Shown piece by piece: positions 10,993 to 23,493 of a stretch of 64,000 nucleotides of DNA; within the stretch, counting starts at the first letter, position 1, and every line of letters starts with the position of its first letter. Under the pieces are notes generated by a model. The model worked only from the letters and a program-made list of their open reading frames with translations. It was not told where the DNA came from and made no database searches. The stretch is from Straminergon stramineum (Eukaryota; Streptophyta; Bryopsida; Hypnales; Calliergonaceae): NCBI GenBank assembly GCA_963920665.1, contig OY987263.1, positions 25,904,547-25,968,546 of the forward strand. The letters run 5' to 3'. The translations under genes were made by a program, and so were the position numbers.

Positions 10993-13036
10993 AGTGAATA
11001 TATTTCTTAGATTCTGATTGGGTGAATGTGGTGAATAATATGAATATTATGAGAAGACCTACACATAGAAAAACTTCATGGAAATAAAAGAGCTCCATAG
11101 GAATGTGGAGACTTTTAGGAGCATGAAAATATATATGAACATGATTATAATTCAAGGAACTAACTAGGAACAAAGAGAGAAAAGTCACAAATCTTCTTTA
11201 CAATATCAATGAATCATAAGTGGAAATTCCACCACTGCAATCCCACTTCTACACAAAGTAATTGTCATAGGCCAGCAAGATATGACCTTTGGCAAACAAA
11301 AATTGACTTTTGGTGCATGGGCGAATTTGAAAATGACTTTCAGGAGATGGGAAATGCCATACTCCTTCAAACCCCTTACCCATACTATGCTTCTATAGGG
11401 ATATATATACACCATGTATCACCACAGTGCATGGAAAAAAGATGAATAGCAAGGGTAATTGAAACTAAAGCACACCTCCCTTCAACCTTGGCATATAATT
11501 AGAAAATAAATAGTGACACGTACCAAGTTACATCCCAATGAATTTGTATTACCTTTAAATTTGTTTTGTCCATCATATTCTTTATGATTACTCAAGGCTT
11601 CTTGAGTTTCTTCACTACAATGTTGATGCCAATGAAGAAAGTGCTAGTCTTTTCTTTTTGAGCTAAAGCAAAGTAGTAAAATTTCATGTGTATCAAAAGT
11701 TACTATGTATGTTTGATTGAAGCCTAAATTTGGCATTGAAGATTAGGGTTTTTAAATGATTTTTATAAATATGTTAATATTGTAGTTTGTAATTAATTTT
11801 CTATACATATTAAGCAATAATTCATTCTACTTTATTTATGATTTGAAAGATATGATGATTTTTGGTTTGCTGGCAACTTTGCTATTTTTTTGCAAAGTAA
11901 ACTTGTGAAATTAGTTTTTGTCTCAATTTTGGTATTTTCTAAATAAAAAATTTCTTAGGGTGAAGAGTTCTTTCTAAAACATTCACACTAATGACTTGGT
12001 ATTTTTTGGTTCTATGTCAAAGTTCTATTTGAATTAACTTTCTATATAATCAAATAGTTTCCTCATTTTACTCAATTCTTTTGTTTATAAATGTCTCATC
12101 TTTGAGATTTTTTTAACTTTGATTTTGAGCATGATTTGTGTCACTTCAACAAAATTTCTCAATTTGTTACTCTTACACATTATTTTACATTGAAAGTCAA
12201 AGTTTAAGAATTATGAAGTTAGAAAAGACACTTCAAAATTTTATATTTCTATCTATCAATTTTAACCTCACAACTTGAATTGCACAACTTGTAGACTATT
12301 ATGGTGTGGTAACTTACTTCTATTTGGGTATTGACACTCATCCCTTGTCATGCTATAACTTCTTCACAATTGTGAGAAGACGAAGCAAAGTACCAGTGAT
12401 AGCAATGGTAGTTTTAGCTAATAGGCACAAACAAGCAACAATACATAACACATTGCACAGATTCAACGGAAATCTTCAAATTCAAAATAATCAAAAGCTA
12501 TGAAAAAACTACAATAGGGAGTTCTAAGTGATGACTCCAAAAACTACATGAAATTCTCGCTTGTACATTTAGACACCTCAAATTCTAGCTTAGAATCCGC
12601 ATTTGCTAAACAACATGCATGTGTGGGAATTTTGATGTACCATAAGGTCGTATACTCATAAACCATCCATTGAAGGGTTGTTGGGCCATTTTGATGGTTT
12701 TCAGATGCCCCAAAACATTTTCTCTTATTTTTCACTTGAAGAAAAATTGATGCAAAATCCAACACAAGTGATTTCATATTTTTTGGAGTATTTATGAATT
12801 ACTTAAGAATTTCCAAAGAATTTTGTAGTAGGCACCTATTCTTGATCATAGGCCTTGCAAAATCCACACACATGCATTCTGAAAAAAGATATGGCTTGAC
12901 CAAAAACAAGCATTGTGGTACTCAAAAAGTAATACACGAGGTTCCTAAGTGCAACCATTATGAAACATAAATGGCCCCAAAAGTCTTTTAACATTTGTAA
13001 GAAGACAATTGGGCAATCAATTCTCATTTAGAAAAA
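10993..13036. other. Intergenic AT-rich DNA
   Basis: No gene is recognised. The open frames of up to ~80 codons at 11206-11445 lie on both strands over the same bases and show no motif. The sequence may be the decayed tail of the remnant just upstream. Confidence 0.4.
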
Positions 13037-13968
13037 TTAACCCCTAAGGGACCATTGTCCCTTCGGGGAACAAATGAAATTTCGGGCAAGTACCTATGGT
13101 TTCAATTTTTATCCTAATTTTTTAAAACTTTTTATGAAGATAGAAAAATTGATTAGCTTAGTGGTAATATAAATTTTTTTCATTTGGTGCCTGGGAACAA
13201 AAGTTATGCCCAAATAAGCTCAAAATAGGGGAGAGTGGGTAGCAAAAAATAATTCCAAAATTTGAATTTTTAAAATTTTAAAATTTTTACCCTTATAGAT
13301 TATATTTTTGTCTACACGGAAAGCTTTGATTCATTCCATTTAGATTTGTTATGAGAAACTTATAGACAATCTTGTTTTTTGAGCAATTAGAGCATCTTCC
13401 TAAAAAAATAACTTATAGGATTCATTTTTGAATGAAATTTTTATAATTTAAAAAAAAAAAAGGGTCTGTATGGTTTCATTTGCTTTCTAGAAAAATCTCA
13501 CCATTGGGATTAGTGCATTTTAATTCCATCTTAGAGATATTAATAATTTAGATTTTCTTTCTATCTTGTACCTACTTCTACTTAACAATTTCTTAAAGAA
13601 TAAAAATTAAATTTTTTTTATTTTTATTTTTTCCCTAGACTCTCAACTCAATTCTCCACCATAAAGATTTAAAGCTTGAAACTTTGTAGTGCAATAAATT
13701 AAAGTTAAGAAGGTTCAAAGTTAAATAACCTAGTCCTGTAATGTGTGGAAAAACTTGTTTTCTTCACTTTAAACATAGATATCTTGCCATCTATGCAATC
13801 AAAATTTCTGAAATTTTTTCCATGCATTCTTATAATATTTAGGTGTAAGATCCTATGGTTAGATGTGCAAAAAATACAATTTTCAAATTTTCTTTACTCT
13901 TTGCTCTAAAAATGGCAATTTTAAGTGGTTTTTTTGCAGAAAAACGACCTTGGTCCTTTAGGGGTTAA
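13037..13968. mobile_element. TTAA-type non-autonomous element, copy 3 (full length, inverted)
   Basis: Starts TTAACCCCTAAGGGACCATTG and ends TTGGTCCTTTAGGGGTTAA; TTAA is present at both outer ends (13037-13040 and 13965-13968). At 932 bp it is nearly the same length as the copy at 63021-63950, and in the opposite orientation to it. No ORF. Confidence 0.85.
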
Positions 13969-16101
13969 GTGGACACACCCTTGCTTTAGAATGGACCATC
14001 TCTAGCTCTTATTCCATCAATTGGCAAAGTATGAATCAATACTTGACAAATTTTAATTATACTCTCACATTGTTGGCACTCCATTTTAGAACTACTAACT
14101 GTCCATTTCAGAGGTACCTATTGGGCTGTTTGAAAAGGATGATAGCAATAACAACATACTACTATACAGAAAAGCAATGGATTATCATTGTACACAAGGC
14201 CAGGTGGCAAGGGACCTTAAGAGTCCCTTCAGTTAGGTGGTGGACTATAGAAATGACATTCATTTGTCAAGATTGAAATGATTTCTAGAATTTCTCGATA
14301 TGTGGGAGAATAGCTTTTTTTTGTAAGATTTCAAGGCTTTGATACCATTGGCTAGTGGTGTCAAGACAATCCAATAATAGATAAGTTAATCTTCAAGTAT
14401 ATGTTATATGGTTTGACCAGATAGAATTGATAGTTGATCAATCATCTAGGCATAGAAGGAAAGCTTTAGTTCAAACACCAGAAAAGTTAAGCATTGATAA
14501 AAAAAATTGGAAAAAATGTGGGTGAAGGAATGAGTTGCAATAAACTACCAGGCAAGCCCTTGAAAATGGACATGGAATGCCAAGTAATTTACTTGAATGA
14601 GACAATTACATCAAAGTGTGTAATGAGGTTGAACTCATGATCTTTACTAAACCCACATAGTTTTATTTATTTTTGGGTCATGAACACTGGTAATATACAC
14701 ACTATGTCAACATTGCAACAAAAGAAGCTCTTAACCCCTGGAGGAAGGGGGTGTTTTTTCAAGAGAAATTGTCAAAAATTGTCATATTTTAGTGCATTGT
14801 CAAAAATTGTAAATGAAACCCTTTTTTTCAAACATCAACCATACAAAACTTTAGTAGAATACTATGAAAATGTTTTAGAATTATTTTTGCCCATTTGACC
14901 AAGTGGATTAAAAGATTGCAACATTTGAAGTGAGAAACTTATTTATTTTCATTCATGTGAAATGGGGTCAGCTCACTTTAGGTTCTCTTGGAGTAAAATT
15001 TATATGTTCTTTCCGAATTTGTGTCCCTCCATCATTGAGTTCTAAATCTTGTTAGATACACTCATGAAAAAAAACTTGAGAAGCAAATATGGAGTCTAGC
15101 CCTTATTCTAAACCTCCCTACAATGCAAGGAGGTTAAGTGAATTTGTAATACACTAGTCATTTTTTCATGATTTCATGTGGAGTGAGGAAATTTTATATT
15201 TGAAATCCAAAAGGTGAAAAATTAAAGACAAATATTTGAAATATTTGGAAAAACGTTCAACAACTTCAACTTCATTGATTGCAAGATTATAAGGCTTGAA
15301 GTTAAAAGATTATATATTTTTTTTATTGAAACTGCCTAACTTGAGATAGCTAACAAAGTTTTGACTCTTCCTGGAATATGATTTGAGGAATTTTTTATTT
15401 TTTATTTTTAAGAATTTAAAAATTTAACTTCATATTTTATTAGTTACATACAAGCTGAATTAGAAAAGTCGATGAGGAGTTGAGTAAAACATGCCCTAAA
15501 GTTGCCCAACTTCCGTGAACTGCCCAAATTTTTTTGGGCAACATAACTTTTGGTGTATGCATCCAATCGGATTTTTTTCTTCTAATTCCCATGAAACTAA
15601 AAAATGAACATTCCCATTTTGTGTCCAAATTATGTGAATTTGTCCAAATTGGACCTACTGAGAACCTACCTAAGACTTCTTGTGTATGTTGAATGGACAC
15701 TTGGTCCTTTTGAAATGCAACTATGTGTGATCATGCCGTTGTACGGAAACAATGCCGGTCAGTGGAACAAGCAGTGAGGTTGGAATTTATGTATGGTATT
15801 CTTCTCATAATACGACAAAGGCAACAATTTCCATGACAGGCTTCGTCCACACAGACAGCCCCTGAAACTCAAAATCAACTGAAGGCCTTCACTCTGACTG
15901 ATTTTTCAACCGCCACCACATAAAAAATTCCTGGAACTTTGAAAATGAACTCAATTTCAACCCGGCTCCAGAAAAAAATAGGTTAACGGTGCAATCCAGA
16001 GACACCACAAAATAGGAAGCGAAGGTCAAATTACTTGACTGTGATTGTGCATGCACAGAATATAATATACTCGATCAGTGACAGTAGAAACGGATATTTC
16101 G
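13969..16101. other. Intergenic AT-rich DNA
   Basis: No gene is recognised. A lone TTAACCCCTGG string near 14711 has no matching partner end. Around 15420-15730 there is a minus-strand open frame of 86 codons without recognisable motifs. GC rises from about 15730. Confidence 0.45.
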
Positions 16102-16217
16102 TTAAAATGGCGGTATTCCACAAACTTGGCACTTTGAGGTTCAGACTGTGCAGTCTGAAATCTATACCAGTCCTAGAAAATAAATGGAAAAATGGCGTAC
16201 GAATACCGCCATTAAAC
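16102..16217. mobile_element. Family C short inverted-repeat element
   Basis: The left end TTAAAATGGCGGTATTCC and the right end GAATACCGCCATTAAAC form an imperfect terminal inverted repeat. The 116-bp interior contains a perfect 9-bp inverted repeat (TTCAGACTG/CAGTCTGAA, 16140-16159) and the string CTGAAATCTATACC. That string recurs in the longer relative at 61277-61813. Confidence 0.6.
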
Positions 16218-16975
16218 CTAAAAAAATAATTGTTTAGAGTACTTCTGGATTCACATACAGAGTGTCAAATAGTAAAATAATTACATAGATATCTTCATTT
16301 TATAAAAAATTCAAGCATTGTCAAGTGAACCCAACATTGAAATCTTTATGGAGGGAATTTTGAAACTTTTTTGGAGATACTTGTTGAAGAAAGATGTGTG
16401 TGGATGTTTCCTACATATTTTTGCAATCAAGTTTAAAAAAATTCATCACCAATATTTTTCAATGAATTATCATGTAAAAACATGAATATTGAATGAATTA
16501 ATTCATCAGAAATGGAGTTCTATTTTTCCGGAACTGAAATTTGGTATGCTTGATTGGGATTGCACACGAATTGAATGTTAATCGTGCGAGACAAAAAACG
16601 TCAATTGTATTCTCTGGTATGCAAAAAAAGTTGAATGGCACATTTATAGGCATCACATATCTTTTTAATTTGTCCCCCTACTATGCAGTGGAGAGCAGTG
16701 TTTCTTTTGCTGGCGAAATTTTTCCAGTTAATACACTCCCGTTCCTCCAAATTTAATTCAATTACAAGAGGGTTAGACTACTGTTCCTCAGAGAAAACAT
16801 TGCCTGCTGGACGGACAGCAAAATTGCCAACCTTTCTCCAACTGAAGGACATACGTTCCTGCACGCAAACTCTCTACGTACACTTTACGTCTCCCTTCAA
16901 TTCAACCGAGATCCGTTTCGAACCATTTGCTCGAAGTTAGGAATCAGTGCGGGAATCAGTGTCATTATTAACTAT

Positions 16976-17001
16976 AATACTATTGAGCAATCAATAGTAT
17001 T
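16976..17001. repeat. Perfect 11-bp hairpin
   Basis: AATACTATTGA, a GCAA loop and TCAATAGTATT form a perfect stem just upstream of the GC-richer island. A role as structure or as a relic of a small element cannot be decided. Confidence 0.7.
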
Positions 17002-17059
17002 TTAGTAATTATAGACAGATAGACAGATATAAACTCGACTCTCCTTGATCATACTAAGC

Positions 17060-18388
17060 CAGTCACTAGCTTTTGCGTACCGGTTCATGGTAGTATTGTT
17101 GCTGCGCTTCTAACTTTCTTTTCTGTGAGTCCTCCCACACTCCTCCCTTTACTCACTCGCTCGATTGAAATGCCTCGAATTTCTACATCCTCAGCTACAT
17201 CGGAGCATTCTAGCATGCATGACTGCTTGCATTCCCAAATTATTTTGAAATGCTTAGGATTTAGGTCCGAGACATGCAATCCGCGCTGCCCCTCCCTCGT
17301 ATCGTTTCTACTTCTAACAATCCCGGCCCTGAAAGCTATTCAATCACCTCGATCGATCCATCTGGCTTCCGAAACCACGCTCACAATCATCTAGCTCTTG
17401 AAACTCCGAACACTTAATTCTTGTGCGGAAACTGTCATGCAGTGTCATCGGGGCTTGACTCGAGGTGTGATCGATCGAGCTGCTATAGCGCATCGATGAT
17501 GGGTACCGGTGTTTGGATGTTAGATAGTACGTTAGCATCGATGTTTGATGTTTGCTGGACACTAAGAGCTGCGCGCAAGAGCACTGATCGACAAAATGCT
17601 TTCAGATATATCGAGTGTTAATTTCCCCTCCCTAGCTATAGCGCAGCTACTTGTGGAGTTTCTGAGAAGGATTTACTGAAATAGTTGACCGGCCGGTAGA
17701 CTCTACACTCAGTGTCTCCCAATTTCGAGCTAGTGCGGCCGGCGATTTCTGGATTTAGGCATGTTTCGTGATGGTTTTATATTATATTTTAGCTAGTTTT
17801 CTATCATATGAATTTGGGCGTGACCTGGTAGTTGAGTTGCTCTAGCTAGCTTCCGCATTTGAAATATTAAGTTGGAAACCGAGCGCTTCCAGAATATTGG
17901 CAAAGCGCTTTCAGATCGAATATTTCTACTAGCTCCGTCCTTATGGAATTCAATTTCGATTTTCAGTACTGGTATGTGATAGATTTGCTGACATAGCTAG
18001 CTGGTGCCCTCTCACTCTGCATGTGGCCCCCATGCCAATTCGTTGCGAGTGTGCCAATTTCTGGATATATTTGAGCATGATTGGTGATGTAATTTTTATT
18101 TCAGATAATAGGCCGGAGACGAACAGGTTTCATCACATGGCGCAACAAGCAAATGCGGGGGGAGAAGGCCAAGGAGTTGCACAGCAGCAGCCCGACTTGG
18201 TCCCCAATGGGCCACCAGCAGCAGCTCACGGGGCGGTCGCCGTGGCAGGTCCAGTCATCGCCAATCAGGCGGGAGCGCTGCCACCTCTGCACCCGCGGTT
18301 TGATATTGGAGCTGCTGTACTGGGTCCCCTACCGACAAAAAGTGACATTGGCTGCTACATCCACCCCAAGATCAATTGTGATGAAAAT
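17060..18388 (+). other. GC-richer island, possible lineage-specific gene
   Basis: This stretch stands out from its AT-rich surroundings by mixed composition. It has an AT-poor stretch, a possible splice acceptor (polypyrimidine then CAG near 18104), and an open frame whose second half runs from ATG 18137 to the stop ending at 18391. The predicted peptide (about 84 residues) begins MAQQANAGGEGQG and is rich in Pro, Ala and Gly, ending with PLHPRFDIG and KSDIGCYIHPK. An upstream in-frame ATG at 18032 would extend it. I do not recognise the protein. It could be a small lineage-specific gene with a 5' leader from about 17060, a degraded gene, or a non-coding transcript. Confidence 0.35.
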
Positions 18389-18395
18389 TGAGTGA

Positions 18396-20685
18396 TGAAA
18401 AACAGACCATTGGATGAAAGTACGAGCCAGGCAACTGAAGCCTTCACGGATGTCATCACGCTTGAAGAGGATGAAAGCGGAAGGAGAGTGGAGAGTTTAG
18501 TTTCTTGGGGGTAATATGTAAGTCCTGCATATCAAGTAGTGGCCTTGATTAAAAAGAAGTAGGCTTATTATTAGAATATGATAGGTAGAAGTTAGGAAGT
18601 AATAGTTTTATCTCTTGCCAATCCGTTGTTTGAAAGTGAAGGTTGATAAATTGTCATGCATTTTCGTAATAAGAATTTGTATTCCTATGTCTTTGTTGGA
18701 AGTACCTTATTTAGTTGGGCCAAAATTCTAAATAATTATTATAGTGTATTTCCAAGAGTTTGTAGAGATATCGCTTGCATTGGACTCATGTTTGAATCTT
18801 CTATGACTTACATGTTATTTGAAGATTTGGCAATTCTATCTCATTACTATCTTAATCCTTATTTCTTAACTCTACAAGTTCTAAGTGCCCATTCTATAAT
18901 TGTAGAAGTCATAAAGTCTAGAATTACTTGAGATTTGTAAGGATTTGGCTATTGTTGCCTTTGGGTGCACAAAGTAGTGAACATATCGTATATCAATGAA
19001 ATGTGATCATAGTCAAATTTATGATATTAGGCATGGGTAAGTAGATATCATCATCTTTATATTAGGATGTCACTTTGATACTATATAATAAACAAAAAGA
19101 TGTGTAAAAATTTGTAGAATATTTGTGCTACATCAAATATTTTTATGACCTCATAGCAAGTCTAGTAGTGTCACTAGTGTGTAGAGAACTATTATGGCCA
19201 TTGTGAAAAAAGATGTCCCATGTGGCAATGGCAATGGCTCTATAGCTAGAAAAGGAGGGAAATGAAGAAATCAGAGTGAATATGGATTGTATGAACGATG
19301 GCAATGCATCATAGGGAATATGATGCACAAAGTCAAGGTGTTGTGTTGAGGGTTTGCCGTAGTGGATGTATACTTTTGAACTGCAATACATGTTGTTGTT
19401 AGATAGGATAGTAGGATGTCCTATATAAGAGAAGGTTTAATTCATTGCAATTTTGATTTAGAAGGCTTGTGTTTCATTGGAAAAAGAATAGGGCCTCAAA
19501 AAGACTATAAAATCTAGATTAGCGGAGCCACTAGTGTAAATAAAAAATAATTTAAAAAAATATTAATTAGGTGACAAATCTAATTTTGATTTTTAATTTT
19601 TTCTAAATATTAATTTTTAATTTGCACTATTGGTCTAGATGTAGTAGCCCTCTTAAGGCCCTATTATTTTTATGATGTTTAGACTAATATGGTTGTTAAT
19701 TTCTAAATTTTTGTCTAACAATGAAGATGTTTACATGTTGCATTGAATCCAAGTACTTTTTTTTGTTCAAATTCGTATTCTTTGAATATATAAACACTTG
19801 AAATTATAATATTTCTTCAAATGTCACAATTGCTCCATAAATATGCCGTATTTGATTAGAAATTTCTCTCAATTAATTGATCCAGCTCTTCGCACATATG
19901 TAAATTCATGAGCTCTCTTCTAATTTCTATAGTTGAAATTTCATATCACAAATTCAACTTCTCTCAAAGATTCTACAAATTCACAACTTGAAAACACTAC
20001 ATAGGTCAAGTGTCCAATGTAGTAAAAGATTAATGCTTTGTGTAGAATTGCATTTGATTTCTTGAATGAAAATTATTTACCCAAATGAGGCAATAAATAC
20101 ACCATTGGATTAAATTAAAAAACCAACATCTTTTATTTTCAAGGAGATCACTCCTTGTAATTTAAGGTATACATCTCAGTTAAGAAGGTATTTGATGTGG
20201 GGCTATTTTTCTTAATTATTGTATTTAAGGGGACCATATTTTTATATGAAAAGCTATGAGGGACATATTTCCAATCCCCTAAGGTTTTTGTAAATTGTTC
20301 TTGCAATTTTTTAAGTGGGGCTATCTTACATATAATAAAATTTTAAGTGTCCAATTTTCTTGGCTCCACCCTCCTTTACAAATTTTTCCTTCATTCTACT
20401 ACATAGTTACATGTATAGGATGTCCACAATGAAACCAATAGCAATCAATTCAAATCAAGTGCCATTGACCAAGTGGCAATTTTTAAACTCTAAAGGCCAA
20501 TTGTCTATTGAATTGACAATTGAAAATCTAGGTAGATTCTTATGAAGTCAATTTTGGTTGAATGTTTATGAAATTTTAACACAAGGTGTGAACATGTAAA
20601 CCCTTAATGGGGACATAATTTTTTTTTCCCAATTGGGTGTAAAAATGAAAAGTTATATTGCCCTAAATGTTTTTGGCAAACCATA
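18396..20685. other. Intergenic AT-rich DNA
   Basis: No gene or clear element is recognised. Short open frames such as 18656-18931 have low-complexity composition typical of AT-rich spacer. Confidence 0.45.
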
Positions 20686-21310
20686 CAATGACTCCCCAAA
20701 GTAGTGGACCATACGAGTCGTTCTCATAAATTGAGAAATTGAAATTATGAAGTGAAATTTGGACATGTTGTTCTACAAAAGGGATTCTACCTTCATGTGT
20801 AATTTTTGGTAGAATTGACTATATTTAGATCTATTATTATTTGATTGAAATTTCTATATGAAGATAAATTTTTTGTGAAAAGTAAAAATGTCTCATTTTT
20901 TTATTGGAAGAATGTACAATTTGACTAAAATCACATAATATAGATTTCATGAATTCTAAATTTTTATTGATTGAAATCTTCATGATTGAAATTTGACCTC
21001 AAAATTAAGAATTTTCATTTATTTTTACTTGGTAAATTGAAAAAAATATATGTTTTCCATACATAAAATTATTTGATGTTATTTTGAAATTTTTTGAAAT
21101 TTTTTTTCACAATTTTTTTATCTTTACATAGAAATTTCATTCAAATATCAATAGACCTAAATATAGTCCATTATAAGTGAAATTACACATGAAGGTAGAA
21201 TCCTTTCTGTACTATACAACTACATGTCCAAATTACACTTCATAATTCCAATTTCTCAATTTCCAAGAGTAATTTAAATGGTTGCCTACTACTTCTGGGA
21301 GTCACTACAG
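20686..21310. mobile_element. Foldback element with ~180-bp inverted arms
   Basis: The left arm (about 20686-20870) and right arm (about 21125-21310) are inverted copies. Shared landmarks are TTGAGAAATTGAAATTATGA, ATTTGGACATGT, GATTCTACCTTCATGTGTAA and GACTATATTTAG. The spacer is AT-rich and has no ORF. The boundaries are approximate and no target duplication was identified. Confidence 0.65.
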
Positions 21311-22920
21311 GAAGGATAGTCATAGTGACATGGAATATATTTTAAACTCTTTTTATACCCACATGATTGTTATGTGTATCTTACCTTTCTATTACCCTTA
21401 GCATGAATGTCCCTCTAAAGTTCTATGCTTTTTTGTTGTACATGAGTTTTTTTGTTTCAAATGTATTTAAAAATAACATTCTAAATTTATTTGAATGATT
21501 TTGAGGAGAGAAGTATGTTTTGATTTTAAATTTTGAAATGTTAATGAAGAGCCACTTGTTTAATGAGTAAATTAAGCTTAGGCCCAATTATAACCCTCCA
21601 AATGGAACCCAACATTGTATATTCAAATTTAATATTCTCTACTATGCAAGGTGTTTTTTCCATTTTATACAATTTAAAATATAATTAGTTGAAATTTCTG
21701 TAGTGAAAATTCATGTCTTCTACAAATCTTCAAACTTTAGAACTTTTGTGAAGAATTTAAATTACTATCTTTAGTTTCAAAGAAAATTAAAGAATATTTT
21801 CATCAATTACAAAATGAAGTCCAAAAACTTGTATTCATATTTATACATGTATATTATATTAAAGATTATTATTAGTTGAAAAAATATTTTTGGTCCATCT
21901 AATGCTTAAATAATATCAATTATACACTAGTAGTTAGAATTCATAAACTTTAAATTGCAACAAATTGTTTCATTTTATGAAATTTTCAAGGTTTCAAATT
22001 GGATTAGGATTGGGCCTAGTGAGGTTTATATCATTAATTGATCTCAAATTGAAAAGAAAATCCTTTATTTTCTAAAATAACAAAAAAAATTAGGAGTTGT
22101 TCTAATGTTGGGTAAACTTAATCCTTCAAAATTTTCTAGACCACCATGATCATGACATAGTAGAATTTGATTGTAGGTCACATATTGAGTTTTTTTGCTA
22201 AATTTAGATGAATTCAAATGACATTTAAACACTCATTACATTTATTACAAAAATTAATAGAGTTCAAAGTTCAATTGATAGATTTTTATCTCTGGGACTG
22301 TGATCTAATTTCACAATGTCCTTGAGTTGAATATTGTGCATGAAAATCTATTTATTATCTAATTTGTGCATGTCACAACACCTAATTCTGACATCAATTG
22401 GATCCTTCCATTTGCACAATACATGCCATCTATTTTTTGTAGACAATGTACTTCATTTGAGGGGGGGCAAGCAATTGGGTGCTATTGTTAGAGAATGAAA
22501 TCAAATTCATATCTCTTTATGGATGGTAATAGACTAATAAAGATCTTGTTCATTAAATGTTGGCTCAAGTGGGCTTAGTTGTGAACAAATGCTTCTCAAA
22601 ACAAGTTGCAACTATAGGCAATAAAGAGTGATGTTTTCAGAATGTTAAACTTGTGCTTTCAAAACACTCATGAGAGGAAATCAAGGTGGCAATTCATAGA
22701 TCTTAAACCTTTTGAAGATGGTCATGACTTCCACCCATATGAAGAACTTAAGTTTACATTTTTGCAACAAAGGTGTATCAATTTTAGTTCTTATTGGATT
22801 AATATGATTCCACTTGTATTTTAGTCTACTCAACTAAATATTTCTTTGAAAAATACAAGCAATAATAAGGTGGACACCCCCAATTGTGCCATTGAAGCAT
22901 AAATTGCCATCTTTACTTTG
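21311..22920. other. Intergenic AT-rich DNA
   Basis: No gene is recognised. Weakly matching inverted segments around 21570-21610 and 22105-22135 (CCCAACATT versus AATGTTGGG) may be a very old foldback element. Confidence 0.35.
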
Positions 22921-23110
22921 TGTTACATCTCCAAAACCAATTGTGTACCTATGTGGAAGAAACTATTTAGAACCAAACTTTGTTCCTTCATAATTTTTGC
23001 ATATGGTATCCAAATGTCACATTTTTTGATGTGTTGGAATCTCCTTTCAAGTGCCAACAAGAAAATATGAAAATTTGACCAATCTAGTCTATTAATAGTA
23101 GTAACTAGGC
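22921..23110 (+). repeat. Dispersed repeat (family E), partner at 43495-43690 inverted
   Basis: The segment with CATGTGGAAGAAAC-like, TTTTGCATATGGTATCCAAATG, CTCCTTTCAAGTGCCAACAAG and GAAAATTTGACCA recurs in reverse complement at 43495-43690 with moderate divergence. No coding capacity is evident. Confidence 0.6.
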
Positions 23111-23493
23111 ACAAAAGTAAAAAGTGGCGGTTCTTGAGCACATTGCACAAGGTACACAGATTGCAAATCTGGGTGGTACTAGGCTGATAATCTGCTGTAC
23201 CTTCCGGCAGGTCCACGGGTGGGGGAAGGCCGGGTCTGACCGACCAATACCCGTCCCGTGATTCACCTGACTCTCCATCGACCCTCTCTCTTCTCGACCC
23301 TCTAAAGGTTTTTGCTTGTCGAAGCAATCCGCACATCTGACTCGGCAGATTGGCGCTGCTGGATCCCCGATCGTCGCAATTCTCTTTTCATCGAACCAGC
23401 AGTGTTCGTGTCAGTCACAATTCGGACATCTTTTGATTTTTGAAGCGTGTTTTCGATAGAATTTCTTTTTTCCAGGGTTGCAATTGGAGCACT
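23111..23493 (+). promoter_or_regulatory. Promoter/5' leader of the SurE-type gene
   Basis: GC content rises here. A polypyrimidine tract followed by CAG (23470-23475) lies just before the start codon and looks like the acceptor of a 5'-UTR intron. No TATA box stands out. Confidence 0.4.

Noticed and set aside
11206..11445. Overlapping open frames on both strands near 11.2-11.4 kb as a gene
   Set aside because: Both strands are open over the same bases with no motif or splice context.
14710..14740. TTAACCCCTGG as another TTAA-family element
   Set aside because: The match stops after ten bases and there is no partner end within 1.5 kb.
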